Assembly: GCF_025351285.1 (NCBI RefSeq)
Contig: NZ_JANXWG010000103.1
Location: 1-64,000, forward strand
From: Novosphingobium sp.
GTDB taxonomy: Bacteria; Pseudomonadota; Alphaproteobacteria; Sphingomonadales; Sphingomonadaceae
Direction of reading: 5' to 3'
DNA: 64,000 nt
In this document: positions 1 through 8,264 of the stretch, piece after piece
Layout of the letters: the number at the start of each line of letters is the position of its first letter
Numbering within the stretch: the first letter of the stretch is position 1
Notes under the pieces: model-generated
The model's input: only the letters and a program-made list of their open reading frames with translations
Databases searched by the model: none
What the model was told of the DNA's origin: nothing
Position numbers and translations under genes: made by a program

Positions 1-1818
1 GGCGCGCGCCGGCGCGGCGCCGCCCTGAAGCCCCGGAACCGCATGCGCATCATCACGCCCCATCCACACGCCGGTGGTGATCCCGCTGGAAAAGCCCAGG
101 AACCAGCCGTCCTTGTCCGAAGTGGTGGTGCCGGTCTTGCCTGCCACCGGCCGTCCGATCTGCGCGGCGCGGCCGGTGCCGATGTTGACCGCGGTTTGCA
201 ACAGGTCGGTGATTTCGGCCGCGACATATTGCGCGACCAGGATCTGCGGCGGTTCGGGGTTGTGCGTGTAGAGCACCTGGCCTTCGGTCGTCGTGATCTT
301 GCGGATGCCGTAAGGGGTGACCAGCGCGCCCTTGCTCGACACCGCCGCGAAGGCGCGGACCATGTCGATCACGCGCACATCGGATGTGCCCAGCACCATC
401 GAGGGCAGCGTGTTGATCGGCGTGGTGATCCCAAAGCGCCGCGCCATGTTGGCGACCGCGCCGAACCCGACTTCGCTGCCCAGTTGCGCGGCCACGGTGT
501 TCTTCGAATAGGCAAAGGCGGTGCGCACGTCGATCGCGCCGGCGTATTTCCCACCCGAATTGCGCGGGCTCCACCCGTCGATCGTGACCGGCGCGTCGAC
601 CACGCGATCGCCCGGTTTGTACCCGGCCTCGAGCGCAGCCATGTAAACGAACAGCTTCCACGCCGATCCGGGCTGGCGCACCGCGTTGGTGGCGCGGTTG
701 TAGTTCGAGGTGACGTAATCGGTGCCCCCCACCATCGCCAGCACCGCGCCGTCGCGGTCCACGCTGACGAGAGCGCCCTGCGCACCATTGGGCGCGTTCT
801 TCGCCACCGCATCGGTGGCGGCGCGCTGCATGGCAGGATCGAGCGTGGTCCACACCTCGATCGGGCGATCGTTGTCGGGCAGCAGCAGATCGAGCTGCGG
901 CAGTGCCCAATCGGTGAAGTAACGCGCCGAATTCTGCCCGGATTCGTGGTTGAACTTCACGCCTTGCAGATCGGCGTTGACGGCCTGTTCGGCGGTGATC
1001 GCGTGCGTATCCTGCATCGTATCGAGCACGACCGAGGCGCGGCCGACCGCAGCCTTGGCATCGGCGCTGGGCGCATATTGCGACGGCGCCTTGACCAGCC
1101 CGGCGATGATCGCGGATTCGCCCAGGCTTAACCGTTCGGCGCCATGGCCGAAGAACTTGCGGCTGGCCGAATCGACGCCATAGGCCCCGCCGCCGAAGTA
1201 GACCTTGTTGAGGTACAGTTCGAGGATCTGGTCCTTGCTGAACTTCTGTTCGAGCGCCAGCGCCAGCACCGCTTCGCGGATCTTGCGATCGAACGTGCGG
1301 TTGTTGTTGAGGAACACGTTGCGCGCCAACTGCTGGGTGATCGTCGATCCGCCCTGCCGCCAGCGGCCCGATTGCACGCGCACCATGAAGCTGCGCGCGA
1401 TGCCCAGCGGATCCACGCCCCAGTGATCGCGGAAGCGCCGGTCCTCGACCGAGACCATCGCCGCGCGCATCGTCGCGGGAATTTGCTCATAAGGCAGCCA
1501 CTTGCCGTAGCTCGGCCCCAATGCGAAGATTTCCGAGCCATCGGAGGCGCGCACCACGATCGTGCGCCCGGCCTGGCTGGATTTGAGCGTTTCGTACCCC
1601 GGCAGCGAACGCGCGGTGACGACCACCGCGGTCACCAGCCCGATCACCGCCACCAGGGCCACAGCGCCGCCCCACACGAACACCCGCCGCAACGCCAATC
1701 GCCAGCCGGAATACTTCGACGCCTGCCCGCGCGTCGCCAAGCCACGCGGCGCTTTGCCGGAAGGGGGAGGCGGCGGGGTGCCCGCGCCACTGCGGTTGGG
1801 GAAATCCCGTCTGGCCAT
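1..1818 (-). CDS. Penicillin-binding protein 1A family (transglycosylase/transpeptidase), partial, runs off left edge
   Basis: Reverse-strand reading from ATG at 1818 gives MARRDFPNRSG..., then a TM segment and GT51 motifs (VSVEDRRFRDHWGVDPLGIARSF, GGSTITQQLARNVFLNNNRTFDRKIREAVLALALEQKFSKDQILELYLNKVYFGGGAYGVDSAS). No stop before the window edge, so it is not in the ORF track. Confidence 0.93.
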   Translation of the reverse strand, partial: MARRDFPNRSGAGTPPPPPSGKAPRGLATRGQASKYSGWRLALRRVFVWGGAVALVAVIGLVTAVVVTARSLPGYETLKSSQAGRTIVVRASDGSEIFALGPSYGKWLPYEQIPATMRAAMVSVEDRRFRDHWGVDPLGIARSFMVRVQSGRWRQGGSTITQQLARNVFLNNNRTFDRKIREAVLALALEQKFSKDQILELYLNKVYFGGGAYGVDSASRKFFGHGAERLSLGESAIIAGLVKAPSQYAPSADAKAAVGRASVVLDTMQDTHAITAEQAVNADLQGVKFNHESGQNSARYFTDWALPQLDLLLPDNDRPIEVWTTLDPAMQRAATDAVAKNAPNGAQGALVSVDRDGAVLAMVGGTDYVTSNYNRATNAVRQPGSAWKLFVYMAALEAGYKPGDRVVDAPVTIDGWSPRNSGGKYAGAIDVRTAFAYSKNTVAAQLGSEVGFGAVANMARRFGITTPINTLPSMVLGTSDVRVIDMVRAFAAVSSKGALVTPYGIRKITTTEGQVLYTHNPEPPQILVAQYVAAEITDLLQTAVNIGTGRAAQIGRPVAGKTGTTTSDKDGWFLGFSSGITTGVWMGRDDAHAVPGLQGGAAPARA

Positions 1819-1934
1819 GGCTGCGTCAATGTCCCTCGGCGCGCCAAGTGGCACCCGTCGCGTGTACTAGGCCAATAGCAATGCCATATTAACCAAAACT
1901 TTCCGAACGGACGGGGTGTCCGCAATCGGGCGTG

Positions 1935-2333
1935 TTATTCCTTCGGCTTGAACGCAAGCGACGCGCTGTTCATGCAGTAACGCAAGCCTTCCGGTCCCGG
2001 GCCATCGGGGAACACGTGGCCCAGGTGACCATCGCAAGTGGCGCAGCGCGCTTCGGTGCGGACCATGCCGTGGCTGACATCGCGATGTTCGTCGACCGCG
2101 TCCTCGTCCACCGGCGCGGTGAAGCTGGGCCAGCCCGATCCGCTGTCGTACTTGCTGTCCGAGGTGAACAGCGGCGTGCCGCAGCCGGCGCAAAGATATT
2201 CGCCGGGCGCCTTGTTCTTTTCATACTTGCCGGTGAACGCGCGTTCGGTGCCGGCCTGGCGCAGCACCTGGAACTGTTCAGGGCTCAACCGCTCACGCCA
2301 TGCGGCGTCGGTGAGCTGGATCTTGTCGGGCAT
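1935..2333 (-). CDS. msrB: Peptide-methionine (R)-S-oxide reductase
   Basis: ORF 1935..2384; start M at 2333 ([16 protein letters not shown]...). [42 protein letters not shown] motifs of MsrB. Confidence 0.95.
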   Translation of the reverse strand: MPDKIQLTDAAWRERLSPEQFQVLRQAGTERAFTGKYEKNKAPGEYLCAGCGTPLFTSDSKYDSGSGWPSFTAPVDEDAVDEHRDVSHGMVRTEARCATCDGHLGHVFPDGPGPEGLRYCMNSASLAFKPKE

Positions 2334-2384
2334 GTCGTTCTCCGTGCGGATTATGGCGCCAATATGGGCGCTGCGCGCGCGCAC

Positions 2385-3179
2385 TCAATAGTGCGATTTG
2401 GCCGATGGCTTCGACAGATCGTAGCAATGCCCCATGTCATACTGATCGGCCCCGCCGCCAGCCGCACCGGGCGCGGTTGTCGCAGCCATCTTTTCGCGCG
2501 CGAGTTCGACCGCGGTATCGGCTTCATTGCCGCTTCTGCCCTTGGCGATCTGCGCCTCGCGCGCGCGGGTGGTGAGCACGGTGGCGAGCGTGGTCAGGTC
2601 TGACGCCGTCGGCGACATTCCTTCGCGCGCGTGGACTTCGGCGGCGGCGAGCGTGAGAATTGCGCTGCATTCAAGCAGATCGGGGGTCTTGAGCGGGGCC
2701 ACCAGCTTTTCCAGCCGATCGAGGCACGGACGCATGACCAGCCGCACTTCGGCCGCAGGGTCCGAGATGGCGCCGGCCTGCTGCTGCATTTCGGCCACGT
2801 CCTGCACCAGCAAGCCGCGCACCACGTCGCGGCTGAGCCCGACCTGTTCCATGACTTGCGCCGCCACGCGCACGAAGTACTCCTTGCCCCGCAACGCCAA
2901 CGGCGGATAGGCGAGCGCTTCCTTTTCACCGCGCTGTTGTTCGGTGGCGACCACCGCGAACGCCGCAGCGCAGCGCAGCGCGGCCTTGTGGTCTTCGGTC
3001 AGCCGCGAGAAGTCGGGCGCCGGGCCGACCGGGGATGCAGGTGGCGCCGCGGGTGGCGCCGCCTGGGCTATCGTGACCTGGCCTGCGGTGGCGAGTGCGA
3101 GAAAGGCGAGGACGAAAGAGGCGGGGCCGAAAGAGGCGGGGCCGAACAATCTGGTGAGCATGGCTTGAGGTATAACCAT
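2385..3179 (-). CDS. Hypothetical exported protein
   Basis: ORF 2385..3536; plausible start 3179 (MVIPQAMLTRLFGP...) or 3161, followed by a signal-like hydrophobic segment; alternating-frame bias matches coding. Confidence 0.7.
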   Translation of the reverse strand: MVIPQAMLTRLFGPASFGPASFVLAFLALATAGQVTIAQAAPPAAPPASPVGPAPDFSRLTEDHKAALRCAAAFAVVATEQQRGEKEALAYPPLALRGKEYFVRVAAQVMEQVGLSRDVVRGLLVQDVAEMQQQAGAISDPAAEVRLVMRPCLDRLEKLVAPLKTPDLLECSAILTLAAAEVHAREGMSPTASDLTTLATVLTTRAREAQIAKGRSGNEADTAVELAREKMAATTAPGAAGGGADQYDMGHCYDLSKPSAKSHY

Positions 3180-3391
3180 AGCTGGCCGACCGTGAAGGGT
3201 TTTTCGCAGGCGACTGTGCTGCGGCACAAACAAATCGGGGCTGCGGCACAAACAAATCGGGCGGATCGCCGTGGCTGCCCGCATGTCCGGGTCCAGGCCG
3301 GGATGCGGGTACACGGTGATCCGCCCTGAATTGGCGCGCCGGGACTGGGTGGGTCTGGAGGCGCGCGCTGAGGGGAGGAAAGTTGAGCTTG

Positions 3392-3790
3392 TTAACGCTT
3401 GGCGGCGGCGCTGCCGAGCTGGACGCGATCGCCCGAAACCTTCTTGTTGCACTTGGTCAGTTCGTCCGCGCCCATTTCGCCGCCCTGGGCGGTGAAGCTG
3501 GCGACGCCGCCGAGCTTGGTGGCGAGGCGTTCGCAAGTGATGACGGTGCGCGAGCCGTCACGTGGGGCATGGCATTCGCCGCCTTCGCACGACCACACGG
3601 TGTCACCCAGCGCGATGTGCTGAAGCGATTTGACCGGGGTGGCCAGCTTGGCGGTGTAGTAGGCACCAGTTTCGGCGTGGGCGGGGCTGGTGGTTCCGGC
3701 AAAACCGGCAGCGGTGCCGACCAGCGCAGCAAGCGCGATCGTCAGGGTGCGGAAACCGTTGGTGGTGCGGTTGGAGAGGGTCGCAGTCAT
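3392..3790 (-). CDS. Hypothetical exported protein (about 130 aa, N-terminal signal peptide)
   Basis: MTATLSNRTTNGFRTLTIALAALVGTAAGFAGTTSPAHAETGAYY..., signal peptide with AHA cleavage-like site. Confidence 0.75.
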   Translation of the reverse strand: MTATLSNRTTNGFRTLTIALAALVGTAAGFAGTTSPAHAETGAYYTAKLATPVKSLQHIALGDTVWSCEGGECHAPRDGSRTVITCERLATKLGGVASFTAQGGEMGADELTKCNKKVSGDRVQLGSAAAKR

Positions 3791-3956
3791 GGTGAAATGT
3801 CCCTTGTTTGTTGTGTCTGCACGGGGATCGTCGGTGGAGAGGATGGCGTTCGTTTTCCCGTTGCGAATCGATACCTAATGGATTAGATTGCAAGTTGCAA
3901 CTAGAAACTTACATTGAATTGCGGGATGCGATACACCGTGGCCCGGGATAGAGGTG

Positions 3957-4478
3957 ATGCCGATGGACAAACTCCGCGAACCGCTTGCAGCACTCAGCCA
4001 GTGCGGGCTGCCGATGGCGCTCGAAGCGATGGGGGAACGCTGGTCTTTCATGATCTTGCGCGCCGCCTTCAACAAAGTCCGGCACTTCGAGGAATTCCTG
4101 GAAGAACTCGGAATCGCGCGAAACATCCTGTCGAATCGGCTGTCGCGCCTGGTCGAAGCCGGCATTCTCAAGCGCGAACATTGCGCCGATGATCGGCGCC
4201 GAATCGAATACCGCCTGACCGACAAGGGCTATGACCTGCTGCCCGCGATGCTCTCGCTGCGCCAATGGGGCGAAAAGTGGGAGATGGGCTGCGTATCCGA
4301 TCCGGTACTGTGCGACGCACGTGACGGCATGCCGATCGCCGCGATCGGCATCCACGCGCACGATGGCCGCGCGCTGCCGCACGATGGTCTCAAGTGGCGC
4401 ACGCGGGCCGAAGTCGATGCAGACATCGCACGAGGTTCAGCCGCTTCGTCAGCAGGCCGGCCAACCGCCGTCGCTTAA
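3957..4478 (+). CDS. HxlR-family winged-helix transcriptional regulator
   Basis: CGLPMALEAMGERWSFMILRAAFNKVRHFEEFLEELGIARNILSNRLSRLVEAGILKREHCADDRRRIEYRLTDKGYDLLPAM - canonical HxlR wHTH. Confidence 0.92.
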   Translation: MPMDKLREPLAALSQCGLPMALEAMGERWSFMILRAAFNKVRHFEEFLEELGIARNILSNRLSRLVEAGILKREHCADDRRRIEYRLTDKGYDLLPAMLSLRQWGEKWEMGCVSDPVLCDARDGMPIAAIGIHAHDGRALPHDGLKWRTRAEVDADIARGSAASSAGRPTAVA

Positions 4479-4484
4479 GAAAAT

Positions 4485-4523
4485 CGGCCCGAAAGCGTGG
4501 GGCTGAAGCACGCTTTCGGGCCG
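4485..4523. terminator. 15-bp perfect-stem hairpin just after HxlR-family gene stop
   Basis: cggcccgaaagcgtg (4485-4499) / cacgctttcgggccg (4509-4523), 9-nt loop, 6 nt after the taa stop; no clear U-tract. Confidence 0.6.
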
Positions 4524-4573
4524 CAGGACACCGCACCCCTTGCGGGGGCTGGCGGTGGCCAATTCCTGGACAT

Positions 4574-4873
4574 TCAACGCAGGCGGTCGGTGCTGGTCGT
4601 CCGGCGCGCCTGGATGCTGGCGAACTGCTGTTGCGCGCTCGAGACTGCGTGCGCCATGCAGGCCCGATTGGCGGTCTGTTCGGCAAGCGAAACATTGGCG
4701 GCACCGACTTCGCAGACCTGGCGGGCAGCGCTGCGCACGCGGGCATCGAGCGCCACGCGGCCATGCGCAGTCGACAAGTCGAGATCGACGTAAGACACGG
4801 TGCGTGTCGAAGCGGCAGCGGGATGGGCGATGGACAGGGCGGCCAGGCCGGCGGCGATAAGGGCATGGGTCAT
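4574..4873 (-). CDS. UrcA family protein
   Basis: Signal peptide plus TRTVSYVDLDLSTAHGRVALDARVRSAARQVCEV...ACMAHAVSSAQQQFA pattern typical of UrcA. Confidence 0.85.
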   Translation of the reverse strand: MTHALIAAGLAALSIAHPAAASTRTVSYVDLDLSTAHGRVALDARVRSAARQVCEVGAANVSLAEQTANRACMAHAVSSAQQQFASIQARRTTSTDRLR

Positions 4874-5212
4874 GGGAAAATCCTTTCATGAGTCGCAGTG
4901 GATCAGGGGTCGCAGTATTCTTATGGCAGCGACGGTGACCCTGAAGCGGGGGACCAGATGGCTGGTGGGGGGTTCGGCCAGATGGCCTGATATTGGGCCG
5001 ACCGCCGCTGCCGAGTTCGCTCTACCCCACGCCCGTGCCGCCGACTCGCGCGCTTCGATCGGCCATCGCATCGGGCCGACCAATGACTCGCCCGCCCGAC
5101 CAACCGCCAAGTTCGGTCGGTGAACGACAAGGTGATTGCAGGCGGAACCAAATCGGCCGATTCGCGCTCTGAATATCTCGCCAGTGCATCCAACCCCGGT
5201 TAAAGGACTGCG

Positions 5213-6061
5213 ATGCCGCGCATCTTTCACCTTTCCGACATCCACTTCGGGCTCGAAGACACCGCCATGCTGGCCTGGGTGAAAGAGCGTATCGCCGACG
5301 AACGCCCCGACGCCGTGGCGATCACCGGCGACCTGACCATGCGCGCCCGCTTCCGCGAATTCGCCGCCGCCACCGCCTGGATTTCCAGCCTCGATCTTCC
5401 GGTCACCGTCGAAGTCGGCAATCACGATCTGCCCTACTTCAACCTGCCCGAACGCTTCGTCGATCCCTACCGCCGCTTTCGCGACATCGAATCGCTGATC
5501 GAACGTACTATTTCGCTGCCCAATGTGGCGATTGTCCCGCTGAAAACCACCGCGCGCGCGCAATGGCGGCTCAACTGGTCGAAAGGCTGGATCACCGGCG
5601 ACGCGCTGCGCGAAACGCTCGACCGCATCGACGCCCTCCCCTCCGGCACCCAGGCGCTGGTTACCGCACACCACCCGCTCGTCGAAACCGGCACGCACGG
5701 CACCGCACTCACCCGCGGCGGCCAGAACGCGCTGGAAGAACTGGCCAAACGCCCGGTGCTCGCCGTGCTGTCGGGCCACGTCCACGACCCCTTCGACATG
5801 CAGCACCAGACCCGCAACGGCCCCGTCCGCATGATCGGCGCCGGCACGCTGTCCAAACGCATCCGCTCCACCCCCGCCAGCTTCAACGAACTGCTCATCG
5901 CCGACGGCACGATCCGCGTGCGCGTGCGCAACCTCGAATACGTCCCTACCCGCGAGATGATGATCGACGACGTGCCCGAAGACGCGATGCCCCCGCGCAA
6001 GCCGGGCGAGCCTGTGGCGCTGGTCGATGCGGTGCCGGAGGTTGATCCGCCGGTTTATTGA
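5213..6061 (+). CDS. Metallophosphoesterase
   Basis: FHLSDIHFG, ITGDLTMRA, VEVGNHD, VTAHHPL, LSGHVHDPF - calcineurin-like phosphoesterase motifs. Confidence 0.93.
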   Translation: MPRIFHLSDIHFGLEDTAMLAWVKERIADERPDAVAITGDLTMRARFREFAAATAWISSLDLPVTVEVGNHDLPYFNLPERFVDPYRRFRDIESLIERTISLPNVAIVPLKTTARAQWRLNWSKGWITGDALRETLDRIDALPSGTQALVTAHHPLVETGTHGTALTRGGQNALEELAKRPVLAVLSGHVHDPFDMQHQTRNGPVRMIGAGTLSKRIRSTPASFNELLIADGTIRVRVRNLEYVPTREMMIDDVPEDAMPPRKPGEPVALVDAVPEVDPPVY

Positions 6062-6080
6062 GGGGTTTAAGAGGTTATGA

Positions 6081-6113
6081 TGCCTCCGGCGGGCAAAGGC
6101 CATCGCCCTTGCA
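6081..6113 (+). repeat. GCCTCCGGCGGGCAAGGG..CCCTTGC dispersed hairpin repeat, copy 1
   Basis: tgcctccggcgggcaaaggccatcgcccttgcat; stem gcaaaggc-catc-gcccttgc (one mismatch), about 20 bp after the metallophosphoesterase stop. Confidence 0.75.
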
Positions 6114-6272
6114 TCCCTACCCCCTTCCGTGGCGATCGCACCAAGGCTACAATGCGCGACCATGGCATTTAACGGGAGTTGGCTTTCGCAAAGCAGGGTT
6201 TCCGGACGCCACAACGTTGCAAACGTTCGGAGATCGCTTCAGTTCGCGCGCACCGCCAGCCCAGCAACCGCT

Positions 6273-6376
6273 CGTCGCCCCGTGCTTGACACGGGGCATG
6301 GATAACCTTCTGCGGCTCTTCCCGACAACGAACGCTCCGAAGGAAAGCCAAGCCCCGCATCGAGTGCGGGGCGACG
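6273..6376. repeat. Paired inverted REP/BIME-like palindrome element A
   Basis: cgtc-gccccgtg-cttga-cacggggc ... gccccgca-tcgag-tgcggggc-gacg; two 8-bp-stem hairpins with 5-nt loops in inverted orientation. Confidence 0.75.
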
Positions 6377-6616
6377 AAGTTGAACGAACAAAGAATCTTC
6401 GTCCATTAACACCGGGGTGTCCGCCACCCACGCTCATTCCTGCCGCAGCGCCGGTCGCCACGCGGACCTGCAAGCCGCCATTGGGCAATCTGGCGAACGA
6501 AGGTCCGTTTGCTGCCCATCTGCAACGAACGCGGCCTGACCGGACACGACAACATTGCGAGTTTAACACCACATGCTAAAGTCAGATTATGGAAATGGTC
6601 AAAGGGAGTGATCCTT

Positions 6617-6748
6617 GTGAATAAAAATCCAGAGTGGTGGTGGATAAAAGGTCGGCGTTACATAACATTAGCTATCTTGTTTACTTTTGCTGCTGCTTGG
6701 ATTGTCCGGTGGGTCGTAGAAGTTACAGCGAAGACCAACGGCAGCTAA
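6617..6748 (+). CDS. Putative 43-aa single-TM small protein
   Basis: GTG start at 6617 with AAGGGAG SD-like sequence at about -10; VNKNPEWWWIKGRRYITLAILFTFAAAWIVRWVVEVTAKTNGS; locally lower GC than the flanks. Confidence 0.45.
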   Translation: MNKNPEWWWIKGRRYITLAILFTFAAAWIVRWVVEVTAKTNGS

Positions 6749-6962
6749 CCGCGCCTATCTTCCCGCAAAGGCCGCTCCTGACCGAACACACAAACTGCTA
6801 TTCGTTGTCGGGGTGCAAGAAAGCCATGTGCGCATTCAGTTGGTAGCCTCTCAACGCTGGCCACATGGATGCACTACACCTGCAGAGTGCCTTGCCGCAA
6901 AGCGGCTTTCAAACTCTTGCCGCTGCGCAACGAGCGCTAGTCTGCAACAATCCGCAACCCAG

Positions 6963-6995
6963 ATGCAAGGGTGGTAACCCTTGCCCGCCGGAGGC
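6963..6995 (-). repeat. GCCTCCGGCGGGCAAGGG..CCCTTGC dispersed hairpin repeat, copy 2
   Basis: Reverse complement reads gcctccggcgggcaagggttaccacccttgcat; stem gcaagggt-tacc-acccttgc; downstream of rpsI on the same strand. Confidence 0.75.
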
Positions 6996-7024
6996 ACCTT
7001 CAACCTTCCCCCAAGCCCGAAACC

Positions 7025-7058
7025 AAAAAAGGCGGCCCGTTCCCGGACCGCCCCTTTT
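7025..7058 (-). terminator. Rho-independent terminator downstream of rpsI
   Basis: On the minus strand: aaaaggggcggtccgggaacgggccgccttttttgg, GC stem followed by a T-run. Confidence 0.8.
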
Positions 7059-7077
7059 GGAACCAAAGGCTGAAAGA

Positions 7078-7656
7078 TCAGCGCTTCGAGAACTGGAAGC
7101 TCTTGCGCGCCTTGGCGCGGCCGTACTTCTTGCGTTCCACGACGCGCGGATCGCGGGTCAGGAAGCCGGCGGCTTTGACCGTGCTGCGCAGCAGCGGTTC
7201 AAACTTCGACAGCGCTTGTGCGATGCCGTGCTTGACGGCGCCGGCCTGGCCGGAGAGTCCGCCGCCCTTGACGGTGCAGATCACGTCGTAGGCGCCGTCG
7301 CGATCGGCGACCTGGAACGGCTGGTTGATCACCAGGCGCAGCGTGGGGCGTGCGAAGTACACGTCCTGATCGCGACCGTTGACGGTGATCTTGCCGCTGC
7401 CGGGCTTGATCCAGACGCGAGCGACCGCGTCCTTGCGCTTGCCGGTGGCGTAGGAGCGGCCCTGCGCGTCGACTTCGCGGTCGCGGATCGGCGCGGCGGG
7501 TCCAGTGCGGACGACGGGTGCTGCGACGGTGTCGGTCGCGCCGGTGTCGGTCGCGCCGGTGTCGGTCGCGCCGGTGTCAGCAGCAGGGGCGTTGGCGGTC
7601 AGCGCGGCCAGATCGGCCAGGCTCGAAACCGAATCGGTGTTGTTGGTATCGGGCAT
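7078..7656 (-). CDS. rpsI: 30S ribosomal protein S9 with N-terminal extension
   Basis: [28 protein letters not shown]...[19 protein letters not shown]...[27 protein letters not shown]. Start ATG at 7656 overlaps the rplM stop (TGATG). Confidence 0.97.
   Translation of the reverse strand: MPDTNNTDSVSSLADLAALTANAPAADTGATDTGATDTGATDTVAAPVVRTGPAAPIRDREVDAQGRSYATGKRKDAVARVWIKPGSGKITVNGRDQDVYFARPTLRLVINQPFQVADRDGAYDVICTVKGGGLSGQAGAVKHGIAQALSKFEPLLRSTVKAAGFLTRDPRVVERKKYGRAKARKSFQFSKR
7528..7572 (-). repeat. 15-bp in-frame tandem repeat within rpsI 5' end
   Basis: Three identical units ggtgtcggtcgcgcc plus a partial fourth; encodes (DTGAT)n. Confidence 0.9.
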
Positions 7657-8135
7657 CACGCACCCACCTTGTTCTTGCGGTTCATCGAAGCAACGTCGAG
7701 CGCAACGGGCTGGGTGCCCGCGTGCGGATGCTCGGCGCCGGCGTAGAGGTGCAGCGCGCGCATCTGCGCACGGCCGAGTGGGCCGCGCGGGATCATGCGT
7801 TCGACCGCCTTTTCGATCACACGCTCGGGGAACTTGCCCTGGAGGACCTTTTCCGCGGTGACCTGCTTGATGCCGCCGGCGTAACCAGTGTGCTTGTAAT
7901 AGATCTTCTGGCCAAGCTTGTTGCCCGTCAGCCGCACCTTGTCGGCGTTGATCACGACAACGTGATCGCCGCAATCGACGTGGGGGGTGAAGGTGGGCTT
8001 GTGCTTGCCGCGCAGACGGTTGGCGATGACCACCGCGAGCCGGCCGACAACCAGGCCTTCGGCATCGATCAGATGCCAGTTCTTTACCACTTCGGCCGGT
8101 TTGATCGACCGGGTGACCTTGCTGAGCGCCTTCAT
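7656..8135 (-). CDS. rplM: 50S ribosomal protein L13
   Basis: [73 protein letters not shown]... L13 signature. Confidence 0.97.
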   Translation of the reverse strand: MKALSKVTRSIKPAEVVKNWHLIDAEGLVVGRLAVVIANRLRGKHKPTFTPHVDCGDHVVVINADKVRLTGNKLGQKIYYKHTGYAGGIKQVTAEKVLQGKFPERVIEKAVERMIPRGPLGRAQMRALHLYAGAEHPHAGTQPVALDVASMNRKNKVGA

Positions 8136-8264
8136 GGCTCGGTTCCCTATTTGTAAAACTTTGGCCGAGAGCACGAAGCTATCGGAGCGAGGTGGCGCTA
8201 GTGTTGCACGAGGCCCGATAAGTCAAGCAAAACGGCGCGTTTGCCGAGAGGTAAAATAATACCT

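Noticed and set aside
4886-6214. 442-aa minus-strand ORF
   Set aside because: Antisense to the metallophosphoesterase, which has clear motifs.
6058-6579. 173-aa plus-strand ORF in the gap after the metallophosphoesterase
   Set aside because: Spans the palindromic repeats, no family resemblance, no good SD; more likely non-coding.
7528-7572. Short tandem repeats as a possible CRISPR-like array
   Set aside because: 15-bp in-frame repeats without spacers inside rpsI; a coding microrepeat, not CRISPR.
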